From positions 372,001-436,000 of the forward strand of contig CAWBPA010000021.1 of the NCBI GenBank assembly GCA_963790545.1: a DNA stretch of 64,000 nt, read 5' to 3'. The notes under the pieces were generated by a model. The model was not told the DNA's origin. It did no database searches and was given only the letters and a program-made list of their open reading frames with translations. Source of the stretch: DATBJG01 sp963790545 (GTDB lineage: Bacteria > Acidobacteriota > Vicinamibacteria > Vicinamibacterales > JAMQPK01). Below are positions 39,225 through 48,704 of this stretch, piece after piece. A program made the translations under genes and the position numbers. Positions within the stretch are counted from its first letter, which is position 1. Each line of letters starts with the position of its first letter.

Positions 39225-40997
39225 TTACACCGGCGTCCGATCCATCTGTTGGAGCGCACGGACGCCGGCCCGCATCGACAGCAGCCAGGTCGCAAGGCTC
39301 AACAGAGCCGCCCCCACAAAGCACAATGACATGAGCAGCTGTTCCAATCCCGACAGGTGCGCCCTTCGGACTCGATGCCAGAGGTACAGCGACGAAGGCC
39401 AGCCGACCATCACAATTATCACCAGGACGAACATCACGGCGGCGATCATGAACGCGACACCTCCAGACGATCCGGCCACTTGATTTGGATTGTCGGCACC
39501 AAACCTCGGATAGCAGGCGCCAAGCCCTGTGGCCAAGCCCACGAGCGCAAAGCTCATGAAGATGATGGCTGTTCCGGCGACAACCTTGAGGAAGGGATCC
39601 ACGCCCAGAAACTCGTTGGCCGCAAGCGTCAACCCTTCAGTCAGCAAGAACACGGGCACGAGGCCCGTCCAGAACTTCGACCACAGAAACGCCCTCAACG
39701 AAATTGGCGCGGTGCGGATGATCCAGAACGACGCGCCTTCGGCCGACACCGCGGGAAAGACGAACCGTACGGCCACGGTTGCCATCACGAAACCAGCCAT
39801 GGCGAGATTCAGGAAGGCATAGACGTTCTTCAGGAATCCACTCATGTAAGGGATGCGTTCCAGATCGAGCACGCTGAAGTTGTATAGGTACACCATCACC
39901 AGCGCGAGCAGCAGAAGCAACTGCGACCACTGGCTGACGTCACGCAGGAAGACCTTGATGTCCTTGATCAGCAGGTGCCGACTGACGACCGAGAATGGAA
40001 GCATCCGCGCAGCCGCATCGAGAATCTCGAGCCGCGTAAACCGCGCCTTCCGCGCTTCCTGCGCTTTGCTGAAGCCCGTAAAGTACCAGCGCTCGTTGGC
40101 CGCACGCAGCCCCACTGTCAACGCCAGGGCGGTCGTCCACAACGCCCCTGCGTGAAGGAAATCCATCCCTCCCTGCAGGCTGGCAAAGAGCGTTTCACCG
40201 GCCCAGAAGGATGGCAGCAACGGCGTGATGGGCGACTGCAGCGTCGCAAAGAAAGCCGTAACGTCAGGCAGCGACTCGACCTTCATGAGGCGTTCTGGCC
40301 GGATGAACCGAAGCAGCAGCACGATGCTGCCGGCGAACAGAAACCCCATGAGCATGAGGATGTCGCGCGCACGTCTTGCGGGAAAGGTGTTGACCAGCAG
40401 CAACGTAAGGGCTGTTCCCACTCCTACGGGAATGATGACGAACGGCACGACGGTCAGGATCACGGTGGCGTAGAACGAGGCTGGAGCACAGCGCGCGAGC
40501 CCCACGCCCAGCAGCGCCGGAATCAGGAACACGACCACCATCCACGACGACTGGCCAAGAGTGCGTACGAACCGCGCGTAGAACAGGCGGCGCGTGGCCA
40601 CAGGCGCGGTGAGCAGGAGCCGCAGGTCCTCGGACAGGAAGAACGTGGACAGCGCAGTGACGATCCCGCTGAAAGCCAGGAACGACAGAAAGGTCAAGAA
40701 CAGCCACGACAGCCCGAGACGGAGCAGATAGTCGCCCAGCTCGTCGTAATCCGACAGCTGCCACGTGAGCCAGAACGAACCGGCAAAGAGCGCGGCACAG
40801 ACGCCAAGACCAATGACACCGAACAGGCCGGCGCGGAGCAGATCGCCGCGCTCACATCGCTTCGCGCGATTGCGGGAAGACAAAAAGCCTGGCAGCAGAA
40901 GATAGGAGAACGCGAAGCGCGGATTCGGGTCGGACGGGACGCGGATCAAGCGCGGATCGACCTCAGACCGGACGCGGGCTGCACTCGAATCGGGCAT
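39225..40997 (-). CDS. ABC exporter permease (putative ABC exporter family)
   Basis: Uninterrupted 590-residue membrane protein with about 12 helices, in two halves separated by a loop (FSKAQEARKARFTRLEILDA). Helices include YLLRLGLSWLFLTFLSFLAF and VVVFLIPALLGVGLA; it resembles the large permease family PF16962-like. It has no ATPase motif of its own. ATG 40997 overlaps the stop of the ATPase gene, so the two form a transporter. Substrate unknown; the upstream transglutaminase suggests export or processing of a peptide or protein (inference). Confidence 0.8.
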   Translation of the reverse strand: MPDSSAARVRSEVDPRLIRVPSDPNPRFAFSYLLLPGFLSSRNRAKRCERGDLLRAGLFGVIGLGVCAALFAGSFWLTWQLSDYDELGDYLLRLGLSWLFLTFLSFLAFSGIVTALSTFFLSEDLRLLLTAPVATRRLFYARFVRTLGQSSWMVVVFLIPALLGVGLARCAPASFYATVILTVVPFVIIPVGVGTALTLLLVNTFPARRARDILMLMGFLFAGSIVLLLRFIRPERLMKVESLPDVTAFFATLQSPITPLLPSFWAGETLFASLQGGMDFLHAGALWTTALALTVGLRAANERWYFTGFSKAQEARKARFTRLEILDAAARMLPFSVVSRHLLIKDIKVFLRDVSQWSQLLLLLALVMVYLYNFSVLDLERIPYMSGFLKNVYAFLNLAMAGFVMATVAVRFVFPAVSAEGASFWIIRTAPISLRAFLWSKFWTGLVPVFLLTEGLTLAANEFLGVDPFLKVVAGTAIIFMSFALVGLATGLGACYPRFGADNPNQVAGSSGGVAFMIAAVMFVLVIIVMVGWPSSLYLWHRVRRAHLSGLEQLLMSLCFVGAALLSLATWLLSMRAGVRALQQMDRTPV

Positions 40998-41749
40998 CAG
41001 ACGACCTCGTCAATCTCCTGCAACCCGCTGCCGCCGGTCAGCTTGAGGAAGACCGGCGTCAGGTGCTCGTCCTGGCTCCCTGCCAGCTGCCGCAGCTCGT
41101 CGACCGTGCCGCGCGCGATGATGCGGCCCTTGAGGATGATCGTGATGTGATCACACATTTCCTGCGCCACCTCGAGGGTGTGCGTGCTCATCAAGATCGC
41201 CACGCCACGCTCGCTCATGCGTCGAAACACTTCCTTGATCAGCCTGGCGCCCCGCGGATCGAGCCCAACCATCGGCTCATCGACGAGGACCGCCTGTGGG
41301 CGATGAAGAAATGCGGCGCTCATGACGAGCCGCTGCTTCATTCCGTGCGAGAAGCTTTCGACCAGCTCGTCCTTCCACCGACCCAACTCGAAGAGATCGA
41401 GCATCTCCTGCACACGGCCGGCCATACCATCGTCATCGAGACCGTAGAGGCCGCCGTGGAACCGCAAGAACTCACCTGCTGTGAGCTTTTCGTAGATGAA
41501 CGGCCGATCGGGAATGAACCCGAGCGATGACTTGGCGCCTTCGGGATTGGTCGCCAGGTCGTGACTGTTGACGAGAATGCGGCCCGCGGTCGGCTTCAAC
41601 AGGCCGGCAATCATGCGGATGGTCGTGGTCTTGCCAGCACCGTTCGGCCCGAGGAAGCCGTGAATCTCGCCGGGCCTCACGGCCAGGCTCACGCCGTCCA
41701 CCGCCGTGAATCCACCGTACGTTTTGACCAGATCGTGAATTTCAATCAT
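40997..41749 (-). CDS. ABC transporter ATP-binding protein
   Basis: 250 residues, complete: Walker A LGPNGAGKTTT, Q-loop region around SLGFIPDRPFIYEKLTAGEF, signature SFSHGMKQRLVMSAAFLHRP (a degenerate LSGGQ written SHGMKQ, as in CcmA/ABC-2 exporters), Walker B AVLVDEPMVGLD and the H-loop STHTLEVAQ. Start 41749 is set by MIEIHDLVKTYGGFTAVDGV and overlaps the transglutaminase stop (ATGA). It powers the permease that follows. Confidence 0.93.
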   Translation of the reverse strand: MIEIHDLVKTYGGFTAVDGVSLAVRPGEIHGFLGPNGAGKTTTIRMIAGLLKPTAGRILVNSHDLATNPEGAKSSLGFIPDRPFIYEKLTAGEFLRFHGGLYGLDDDGMAGRVQEMLDLFELGRWKDELVESFSHGMKQRLVMSAAFLHRPQAVLVDEPMVGLDPRGARLIKEVFRRMSERGVAILMSTHTLEVAQEMCDHITIILKGRIIARGTVDELRQLAGSQDEHLTPVFLKLTGGSGLQEIDEVV

Positions 41750-43398
41750 CGCGCGAACCTCGGCATCAGCATTTCCGACCAGCAATTGCACGACTCCTCC
41801 GACGAGCGCTGCGGAGTCGGAATCATGGGAGCCTGCGCCTCGACGGCGGCGGTCGGACCAACAAGGATCGGGACAGAGCCTGGTGCCAGCTCCAGATCGA
41901 GCACCGTCATCTTCAGTCGGCCGATCATCGGCAGGATCGTGGCCTGCTTCTCGAGTCCGCCGCGAGCCAGCCGCAGATGCGTCGTGTCGGCTGGAAATTG
42001 ATTGAACGTCGGATCAACCGGAAGCCACAAACCCCGGCTGACTCCCTCGTCCACGTACACTTCTGGCCACGCGTGATAGTAGAAAGCGCCGTGAACGAAC
42101 ACGAGCCCGACGGCAATGCGCGCCGGAAGGCCAATGGACCGAGCCATCGCCACGTACAGTGCCGTGTGCTCGTTGCAGTCGCCAATCCGGGTTCGCAGCA
42201 CTTCGAGAGCGGACGGCAGGCTCACCGTCGGTTTCTTTTCGATCAGCCCGTTGACATATCGCGTGAGCGCCTCAGCGCGGGCGCGACTGCCGGTCACGCG
42301 ATCGACGGCCTTCTCAGCCTCCGCGCGAATCTCTGGCGCATCGCTTTCAAGGAGCGGCTCGGGTGCAAGGAATTTCGTCGCCAACGGATCGGCTGGACCT
42401 GCGGTCAGCAATCCCGAGTCCCTGATGTCGATGGTGCTGCCGTCGGCACTCTGGCCCACGCCGTCGAGATCCAGGCCCGTCAGATCGACACCCTCCAAGC
42501 GCACGCGAAGACGCCGGACATCCCGCGGTTCGTCCAGACGCTGCTTCATCACGGGCACGACCGCCGCGGCCTGAAGCATGTCCGTTCGCATATCGCCCGA
42601 CACGGCCAGGGCCGTCGCCCGGTCGGCCGTCTCGCGAACCGAGATGAGGCCCATGGGGCTCTCCTCGCGCACGACCTCGCCGGTATCGGTGACCCACGAC
42701 GTCGTGCGCAGCCCGGCAAACTCGAGCTCAACGCGGAACGCCGGGATCGGGTTGCCGTCGGCCCGCACGATTTCACGTCGACCTACCTGCATCCCCACTG
42801 GCGCATTGCGAAGGGTAGCCGGATCGAAAACGGTCCACTGATGGCGCGCGCCCGTGATCAAGCCGCTCGAAGCGAGACGCCGGCCAAGATTCAGCGCGAG
42901 TGTCGGTGATTCTTCCAGCTCGAGCACGCTCGTGCGCGTGCCGGCCGCAGTCGTGATATCGAGCTTGAGCCGCGCCTTCGTCGTCCCGGCATTGCCGCTG
43001 CTGACGACGCCTCGGACGACAATGGGGCCTGTGCCGGGATCGAGGGAGAACTGGAACGATCGCAGCATGAAAGCGCGATCGACCTGTGCCGTCGTGCGAA
43101 GGCTGGCCACGGTATGGGCGCCAAGGAGCGTCATCTGCAGGCGACCGTCCTCCTGCAGCTCGAAGCCATCGGCTGTAGGGACGGTCTGGCTGACAGTGAA
43201 ACCAAGCTTCTCACCGCGGTAGTAAACGCCGCGCCACTGGGCGGCCGATCCATATCGCGCGAGGTCGGCGGCAAGATTGACGGACGCCTGGAGATAGGAC
43301 CGATTGACCAGGATGGTCATCTGGGCGACCCAGGCCACGAGTATCAAAATGGAAGCGGGCCTCGTGATGGCCTTTGGGAGCGGCCTGAACCACGTCAC
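41746..43398 (-). CDS. Transglutaminase-like protein with membrane anchor
   Basis: 550 residues. N-terminal anchor or signal (ASILILVAWVAQMTILV), a beta-rich extracytoplasmic region of about 350 residues with AQWRGVYYRGEKLGFTVSQT, then a transglutaminase/protease-like catalytic core: RIGDCNEHTALYVAMARSIG (Cys), GAFYYHAWPEVYVD (His) and GLWLPVDPTFNQF (Asp), a full triad. It should act in the periplasm. First gene of a three-gene operon with an ABC ATPase and permease, each joined by an ATGA overlap. The operon is likely conserved as a unit; its role is unknown. Confidence 0.85.
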   Translation of the reverse strand: MTWFRPLPKAITRPASILILVAWVAQMTILVNRSYLQASVNLAADLARYGSAAQWRGVYYRGEKLGFTVSQTVPTADGFELQEDGRLQMTLLGAHTVASLRTTAQVDRAFMLRSFQFSLDPGTGPIVVRGVVSSGNAGTTKARLKLDITTAAGTRTSVLELEESPTLALNLGRRLASSGLITGARHQWTVFDPATLRNAPVGMQVGRREIVRADGNPIPAFRVELEFAGLRTTSWVTDTGEVVREESPMGLISVRETADRATALAVSGDMRTDMLQAAAVVPVMKQRLDEPRDVRRLRVRLEGVDLTGLDLDGVGQSADGSTIDIRDSGLLTAGPADPLATKFLAPEPLLESDAPEIRAEAEKAVDRVTGSRARAEALTRYVNGLIEKKPTVSLPSALEVLRTRIGDCNEHTALYVAMARSIGLPARIAVGLVFVHGAFYYHAWPEVYVDEGVSRGLWLPVDPTFNQFPADTTHLRLARGGLEKQATILPMIGRLKMTVLDLELAPGSVPILVGPTAAVEAQAPMIPTPQRSSEESCNCWSEMLMPRFAR

Positions 43399-43717
43399 GA
43401 TTGACCCTCACGAGCGGGCGTATCCATCACCGCCGTTATCGGCTGTACCGCCCTTAACAGTCCCTCCGTTCGCTGGTCCCTGCATTCATTCACGCGCACA
43501 AGCCCGTCGAACGCCAATGAAACGCGCGTGTGTTCCAAAGTGGAGCACGCTGTTTCACAACGGTTGTCCGAGTGACGGTCGGCAAGAGCACCAAATGGAG
43601 AAAATGCACGGTTTTTCGATTGCCCCGGCGAATCTTCGCTCTGGCCCTGGCTTTGCTCAAAAACGTCGTTTTGAACTCGGGCGGATATAGTCCCGAGCCA
43701 CGAGGAAGGGCGGCTGA
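43399..43717. other. Intergenic region between divergent transglutaminase and PilZ genes
   Basis: No convincing gene in these 319 bases. Overlapping short frames on both strands have no family features. It contains the sigma-54-like site listed separately and a ribosome site (GGAAGGG) just before ATG 43718. Confidence 0.5.
43642..43657 (+). promoter_or_regulatory. Candidate sigma-54 promoter of PilZ gene
   Basis: TGGCCCTGGCTTTGCT matches TGGC(A/C)C-N5-TTGC(A/T) with correct spacing, 60 bases before the PilZ start and on the same strand. RpoN is not in the window, and a 10-base match can arise by chance in GC-rich DNA. Confidence 0.35.
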
Positions 43718-44383
43718 ATGATTGCGAGCGCAGGCCAACAGGTCGTAGTGATTGCCAGCGTCCCCATGGTGTCGACCGTGCGGGCGCAGTATCAAGGCGA
43801 ACTCAATACACGCGTATTTTCGGAGGCTGACTTCTTGTCGGCACTCGACGCCATCATTTCGGAGGTGCCACAAATCATCGCGCTGGATCCGGATTTTGCC
43901 GCCACCGCCCGTGGCGCAGCGCTGGTTGCGCGAGTCAAAGCCGACCCCCGTCTCCGAGACGCCGAGATCCGATCCCTGATCCAAAATGGAACACACGACG
44001 CCTCGCTGTCTGCACCCATTGAGGCAGAATCGCCCGCTCCATCCGCGGTGTTTCAACCGCTCGACTACTGCGGCACCCGCCGCGCGGCGCGCTACCCCAT
44101 GAAACCGGTCGTCGAAGCCAGGATCAATGGCGCGCCCGGACAGCTCGTCAACCTCTCCACCACGGGTGCGCAGGTGGTGACGCAGATTCGCATGCGACCG
44201 ACCGAGAGGGTGCGCCTCGCCCTGACCGATGCCACCACAGAGCTTCGACTGGTTGGAGCCGTCGCCTGGGCCAGCCTGGAAATCGGTGCGAGGGGGGGGC
44301 AGCAGTACCGGGCCGGTCTTGAATTGTGCGCCGCCGACGAGGAAGTCATGGAGCGCTACTGCCAACGGAACCGACGAGACTGA
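43718..44383 (+). CDS. PilZ-domain protein with receiver-like N-terminus
   Basis: 221 residues. The C-terminal half is PilZ: RRAARYPMKPVVEARINGAP (RxxxR), LVNLSTTGAQVVTQ (D/NxSxxG), RLALTDATTELRLVGAVAWA, then GQQYRAGLEL. That fits a cyclic di-GMP receptor. The N-terminal 90 residues look like a degenerate response-regulator receiver (QQVVVIASVPMVSTVRAQYQ, ISEVPQIIALDPDFA) lacking the acid pocket and phospho-Asp. With the HD-GYP enzyme at 4193 it is the second c-di-GMP gene in the window. It lies upstream of, and convergent with, the sugar dehydratase. Confidence 0.78.
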   Translation: MIASAGQQVVVIASVPMVSTVRAQYQGELNTRVFSEADFLSALDAIISEVPQIIALDPDFAATARGAALVARVKADPRLRDAEIRSLIQNGTHDASLSAPIEAESPAPSAVFQPLDYCGTRRAARYPMKPVVEARINGAPGQLVNLSTTGAQVVTQIRMRPTERVRLALTDATTELRLVGAVAWASLEIGARGGQQYRAGLELCAADEEVMERYCQRNRRD

Positions 44384-44477
44384 ACCGAGGCAGTCTCCGA
44401 CCCTGTCCCTGGTGCAGGCCTTCAGGGAATCCAGACCTAAAGGTTTTCGCTACGAGATTTCGCGGTGGACAGGGGAC

Positions 44478-46391
44478 TCACATCGCGCGGGCGACGGAGT
44501 CGACGTTGGCGCGCACGGCGCTGGGCGGGGCCGGATGAAATTCCGGAATCAGTTCCACGAGACCCGAGTAGATGGCGGGGGTGTTGCCCTGCAAGGCTGC
44601 TTTCTCGAGCGCCTGAACGGTGTTCATCACATCCTTCCACGACCGTTGGGCAGTCGAGCAGACGCGAATGATCTTTTCGACCGTCCACGCCATGGACTCT
44701 TCGTCGGGACAGACCAGCTCCTCAGAGAGCTTGTCACCTGGGCGCAGACCGATGAACGTAATCGGAATCTCTCGTTCTGGTACGTATCCCGACAAGCGAA
44801 TCAGGTCCCGAGCGACATCGAGAAGTCGCAGCTGCTCTCCCATGTCCAGAATGTAGGTGTCGCCGGTCTGCCCGGTGGCGGCTGCGTGCAGCACGAGCTG
44901 GACAGCCTCGCGGATGGACATGAAGTAGCGTTCGATTTCGGGATGCGTGACGGTGACCGGGCCACCCGCCTCAATCTGCTCGAGGAACCTCAGCACGACG
45001 CTGCCGTTGCTTCCAAGCACGTTGCCAAACCGCACGGTGAAGAAGGATGTATCGCTGACCGGCGTGAGGGCCTGCACCAGCAGTTCCGCGGCACGCTTGG
45101 TCGCTCCCATGATGTTGACGGGGTTGACCGCCTTGTCGGTCGAGATCATGATGAAACGGTCGACACCCCACCGTTCTGAAGCCTGGGCCACTAACCGAGT
45201 GCCGCGAACGTTGTTCTTCACGGCTTCGCACGGATTGCCTTCCATCAGCGGCACGTGCTTGTGCGCCGCCGCGTGGAACACGATGTGCGGGCGGTGTTCG
45301 GCGAAGACGGCGTCGAGACGGTTCTCGTCAGTGATGTCTCCAATCACCGGATGGACATTCTCGGCTCCATCGGCTCCGACGTCGTTGGCGACGGCATAGA
45401 GGCCGTTCTCGTACCGATCGAGCAACACGAGGGATTCGGGCTTCAGCGCGCTGACCTGCCGGCAGAGCTCGCCGCCAATCGACCCGCCGGCACCGGTCAC
45501 GAGCACGCGACGTCCCTCGATCAGGTAGCGGAGCGGTGCGGTATCGAGGCCAACCGGGGCACGCGCCAGCAAATCATCGAATCGCAATCGCCGAATCTGT
45601 CTCACGCCGACCGAACCCTCGATCAGGTCGCGAAGGTTCGGCAGCGTCGTGATGTGCATCTTGAACGGCGATAACGTCTGGACGATCTCCCGGATGACGC
45701 GCGGCTCAGCGCTGGGAATGGCAATGAGGATTTCGTCTACGCCGTAGGTGTTCAAAATCCAGGGAAGGTTCTTCCGAGTTCCCAGGACGGCGACGCCATG
45801 GATCCGCCGTCCCACTTTCGCCTCATCGTCGTCGAGAAACCCGACCGGCTCGTAGTCGTAGGAGGCGTTGTTCTTCATGTCGCGGACGATCATTTCCCCG
45901 GCATCGCCCGCGCCAAAAATCACTACCCGTCTCGAATGACCCGCGCGTTTCACTTGCCTGATCTCACGGAAGATTCGGCGCCCCAACCTTGCGCCCCCGA
46001 GCAGGCAGATGAGCACGAGCGCGTCAATCAGAATCACCGACCTCGGATAGTTGATCACGCCGGTCGGCAACCAGAGCACCAGGACGAACAGCGTGGAGCT
46101 GACGACCACGCCAAACACGATCTGACATAAATCCCAGATGCTGCTGTACTTCCAGAGGCCTTCGTACAAGCGGAAAAAGACGAACACCGAACCCCGGGCC
46201 ACCAGCAACCACGGAAGCATCCGAAGATGTACCGCCATGTGGGCCGGGGGAATGCTGCCATCAAAGCGCAACAGGAACGCGACATGGTTGGCGAGCACCA
46301 CGAGCGCCATGTGCAGGCCGACGACGAACGGTCGGCGATGCTCGATGAGCCAGCGGCGAGCCGAAGCGAGATCAGGCCAGGACCGAATCAT
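44478..46391 (-). CDS. FlaA1/WbpM-type UDP-sugar 4,6-dehydratase (CapD-like)
   Basis: 637 residues, complete. N-terminal membrane part with four helices (FVVGLHMALVVLANHVAFLL), a CoA-binding-like Rossmann domain (VVIFGAGDAGEMIVRDMKNN) and a C-terminal extended SDR domain: VLVTGAGGSIGGELCRQVSA, IVFHAAAHKHVPLMEGNP, MISTDKAVNPVNIMGATKRA and TVRFGNVLGSNGSVV. The Met in place of the SDR Tyr (NIMGATK) is typical of WbpM/CapD. These enzymes convert UDP-GlcNAc to the 4-keto-6-deoxy sugar for surface polysaccharide. AGAGGG lies five bases before ATG 46391. Confidence 0.92.
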   Translation of the reverse strand: MIRSWPDLASARRWLIEHRRPFVVGLHMALVVLANHVAFLLRFDGSIPPAHMAVHLRMLPWLLVARGSVFVFFRLYEGLWKYSSIWDLCQIVFGVVVSSTLFVLVLWLPTGVINYPRSVILIDALVLICLLGGARLGRRIFREIRQVKRAGHSRRVVIFGAGDAGEMIVRDMKNNASYDYEPVGFLDDDEAKVGRRIHGVAVLGTRKNLPWILNTYGVDEILIAIPSAEPRVIREIVQTLSPFKMHITTLPNLRDLIEGSVGVRQIRRLRFDDLLARAPVGLDTAPLRYLIEGRRVLVTGAGGSIGGELCRQVSALKPESLVLLDRYENGLYAVANDVGADGAENVHPVIGDITDENRLDAVFAEHRPHIVFHAAAHKHVPLMEGNPCEAVKNNVRGTRLVAQASERWGVDRFIMISTDKAVNPVNIMGATKRAAELLVQALTPVSDTSFFTVRFGNVLGSNGSVVLRFLEQIEAGGPVTVTHPEIERYFMSIREAVQLVLHAAATGQTGDTYILDMGEQLRLLDVARDLIRLSGYVPEREIPITFIGLRPGDKLSEELVCPDEESMAWTVEKIIRVCSTAQRSWKDVMNTVQALEKAALQGNTPAIYSGLVELIPEFHPAPPSAVRANVDSVARAM

Positions 46392-47050
46392 ATCCCTCTG
46401 AGCGAGACGACATCCACATCCAACAAGTTGGGAGCTGTGTCTGCAGGCTTGTCCGTGCTGGGCGCGTACGAATTTCCCTTAGCCGGTCAACTCATCCGAT
46501 CGTCGCGGACACCAAGCGCGGATTCTACACCTCGCTAAATCGGTGTCAAGCGTCGAATCACGAACAAATGCGGAGACACGTGTAGCAAGAAAAGGGCCCG
46601 GCGGCTTCAACCAGGACCGCTTGCGCTACGGATGATCAAGGGCGCGGAGTTTCTAGCATTCTGCAGTTTTCATCTCGCAGGCAGAACTTATTCTCCCTTT
46701 CTAACGTGAATCAATTCCCCTTGGAGTGAATTAATAGCCGACACATTCACGGATTTTTTCTCTCTCCAGCTGTCAGCGACGGACCGGTGACCCCAGTACC
46801 GAGTAGACCGAAGTACACGATTCACGGTTGAGGCGCTGAATCATGTGGAACCATACGTTGTAAGCCCTGATCGAGAAACCCTTCTCATCTATTCCGTGGT
46901 CTCCACACGAAATGTCGTGGTTGAACGGTGATATGACGGTCGGGCGACGTCGATGTAGCGCTCAAGCAAACAAGTTGCCGTGCAAACAGAAGGTTTCTGT
47001 GCAAGACGAAGCCCGGTCAAAGGGGCGCTCGAAACTCTTTGGTGAGTCGT
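46392..47050. other. 659-bp non-coding stretch
   Basis: Between two minus-strand genes. Apart from the sigma-70-like promoter at 46522-46549 I see no gene, RNA or repeat. Base composition is lower in GC than the surrounding genes, as expected for non-coding DNA. Short frames at 46912-47097 have no coding features. Confidence 0.6.
46522..46549 (-). promoter_or_regulatory. Sigma-70-type promoter of the CapD-like gene
   Basis: On the minus strand TTGACA (46544-46549) and TAGAAT (46522-46527) are 16 bases apart, a near-consensus pair. Transcription would start near 46515 and leave a leader of about 124 bases. It is the best promoter seen in the window. Confidence 0.6.
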
Positions 47051-48544
47051 TCAGCGTCCCTCGGAAGAGGGAACGCCTTCCAGCAGCTTCCGAATGAGGG
47101 TAGCCGTGCTCTTTTGAGCTCCGGCCGCGTTCTCGTACATCTGACGCGGGCCGGGTGCAAGGGCGAGATCGAGGGGGCTCTTGCCGTCCTTGTTCTTGAC
47201 ATCGAGCTTCGCACCGCTGGCCGCAAGAAACTCGACAATCCTGTTTGCCCCGGTCTGGGCGGCATAGTGCATGGCGGTGTTGCCGGCAAGGTTGGCGCTA
47301 TTGATATCAGCGCCGGCCTGAAGGAAGAGCCTGATGGCGTCCAGAGGATCCGCACGGCCCTCGGCTTCGGTCACTTCCTCATCGCCACCACGGCGTGCCC
47401 CGAGGCCCGACGCGACCATGAGCGGCGTCGAACCGTCCTTGGTTTTGACGGATGGGTCCGCCCCTTTCTCCATCAAGAGCCGTACGACGACGAGATCAGT
47501 CGATCTGATCGCCCTGAATAAAGGCGTCGCACCCGGCGTGACGTTGATATTGCCCTGCGCCTGCCGAGGAGGAATGGTCTTGGTGTATGGCCGGTTCGGA
47601 TCAGCCCCCCGTTCCAGCAGCAGTCTGACGACGTCCAGACTCGTCAACCGTCTGTCAACCTCGGGAGGGTTGGGCCTGTTGCTGTAGGTGGCGAGGTTGC
47701 GCATCTCGACGGCGATGTAGAGCGACCCGTCGTTGACGTCCGCCTTCTCCATGAGAAAGGCGGCCATATCGTAGTGACCGTTGAAGATGGCGGTCTGCAT
47801 GGCCGTAAAGCCGTACTGCGGTTCGGCCACATTGATGTCGGCGCCTGCCGCCACCAGAACCTGCGCCGTCTCGATGGCGCCCTGGCGGGCTGCAAACATG
47901 AGCGATGTGAGACCACCCTGGGGACGGTCGTGGATGATGCCGCCATTCCCGCCTGTGAGGTTGGGAAACTCGTAAGTGACGGTGCGAGCGTTTACATCCG
48001 CGCCGGATTCGACGAGCAGCGCGGCCACGGCCGCGTGGTTTTCAACAGCGGCCCACATCAAGGCCGTTTGACCGCGCCAGGTCTCCCGCGCGTTCACGTG
48101 CGCACCGTTTGCGATGAGCATTTTGACGGCCGCAACGTTACCGGTGCGGGTCGCGGTCATGAGGGGCGTCTCGCCTTCACCCAGCGCGGCGTTCGGGTCA
48201 GCGCCAGCCGTAATCAGCGCTTCGATAATCGCGAGGTTGCCAACGGTGCTGGCTTCGTGGAGCGGCGTGACGCCGTAGCGATTGGCGGCCTTTGCGTTCG
48301 CTCCGGCTTTGAGAAGGAGACCAACCGTTTCCAGATCGTTCCAGTGCGCGGCCCAGTGCAGGGCTGTCATCCCCTCGACATCGGGGGTATTCACATTGAC
48401 GCGCTGCCGAACGAGCGACCGCACGGCGGTCTTGTCCCGCTTCTTGGCCGCGTCAACAATCCGCACATCGGTCGTGGCCGCGACAAGGCTCGCGCCAACC
48501 CACACGACCGTCACGCCAAACGCGAGTGCCTGTCTCAGACGCAT
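47051..48544 (-). CDS. Secreted ankyrin-repeat protein
   Basis: 497 residues, complete. Signal peptide (ALAFGVTVVWVGASLVAA) and about 11 ankyrin repeats covering the rest: for example GMTALHWAAHWNDLETVGLL, GVTPLHEASTVGNLAIIEAL, GETPLMTATRTGNVAAVKML, GQTALMWAAVENHAAVAALL. The last one is NTAMHYAAQTGANRIVEF. Insertions of 20-40 residues occur in repeats 5 and 7-8. Periplasmic or exported; ankyrin repeats bind proteins and no partner is evident. Common beside DUF1552/DUF1592 genes in Acidobacteriota. Confidence 0.9.
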   Translation of the reverse strand: MRLRQALAFGVTVVWVGASLVAATTDVRIVDAAKKRDKTAVRSLVRQRVNVNTPDVEGMTALHWAAHWNDLETVGLLLKAGANAKAANRYGVTPLHEASTVGNLAIIEALITAGADPNAALGEGETPLMTATRTGNVAAVKMLIANGAHVNARETWRGQTALMWAAVENHAAVAALLVESGADVNARTVTYEFPNLTGGNGGIIHDRPQGGLTSLMFAARQGAIETAQVLVAAGADINVAEPQYGFTAMQTAIFNGHYDMAAFLMEKADVNDGSLYIAVEMRNLATYSNRPNPPEVDRRLTSLDVVRLLLERGADPNRPYTKTIPPRQAQGNINVTPGATPLFRAIRSTDLVVVRLLMEKGADPSVKTKDGSTPLMVASGLGARRGGDEEVTEAEGRADPLDAIRLFLQAGADINSANLAGNTAMHYAAQTGANRIVEFLAASGAKLDVKNKDGKSPLDLALAPGPRQMYENAAGAQKSTATLIRKLLEGVPSSEGR

Positions 48545-48598
48545 GTCGTTAGCCTCGGTCGAAAAGATTACTCACCAGTCGGTTCTCAAAAAACTCAT

Positions 48599-48684
48599 CG
48601 CAGAGCCCGCTGAGGACGCTGAGGGCGCAGACACACCTGATATCGGATCCCTCGGCGCTCTCCGCGACCTCGGCGTCCTCTGCG
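48599..48684. repeat. Two facing 4-copy nonamer arrays
   Basis: Left array 48599-48634 holds four 9-base units (CGCAGAGCC, CGCTGAGGA, CGCTGAGGG, CGCAGACAC). Right array 48649-48684 read on the minus strand holds four more (CGCAGAGGA, CGCCGAGGT, CGCGGAGAG, CGCCGAGGG). Consensus CGCNGAGGN. The arrays face each other across 14 bases, between the ankyrin gene start and the DUF1552 gene end. They resemble short tandemly repeated repetitive (STRR) sequences in form, not in known sequence. Confidence 0.75.
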
Positions 48685-48704
48685 GTTTGAATACTCAACG
48701 GACC

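Noticed and set aside
39975..41150. 391-residue open frame on the plus strand
   Set aside because: Antisense to the ABC permease and ATPase genes, very rich in Arg, Gln and Glu, no motifs.
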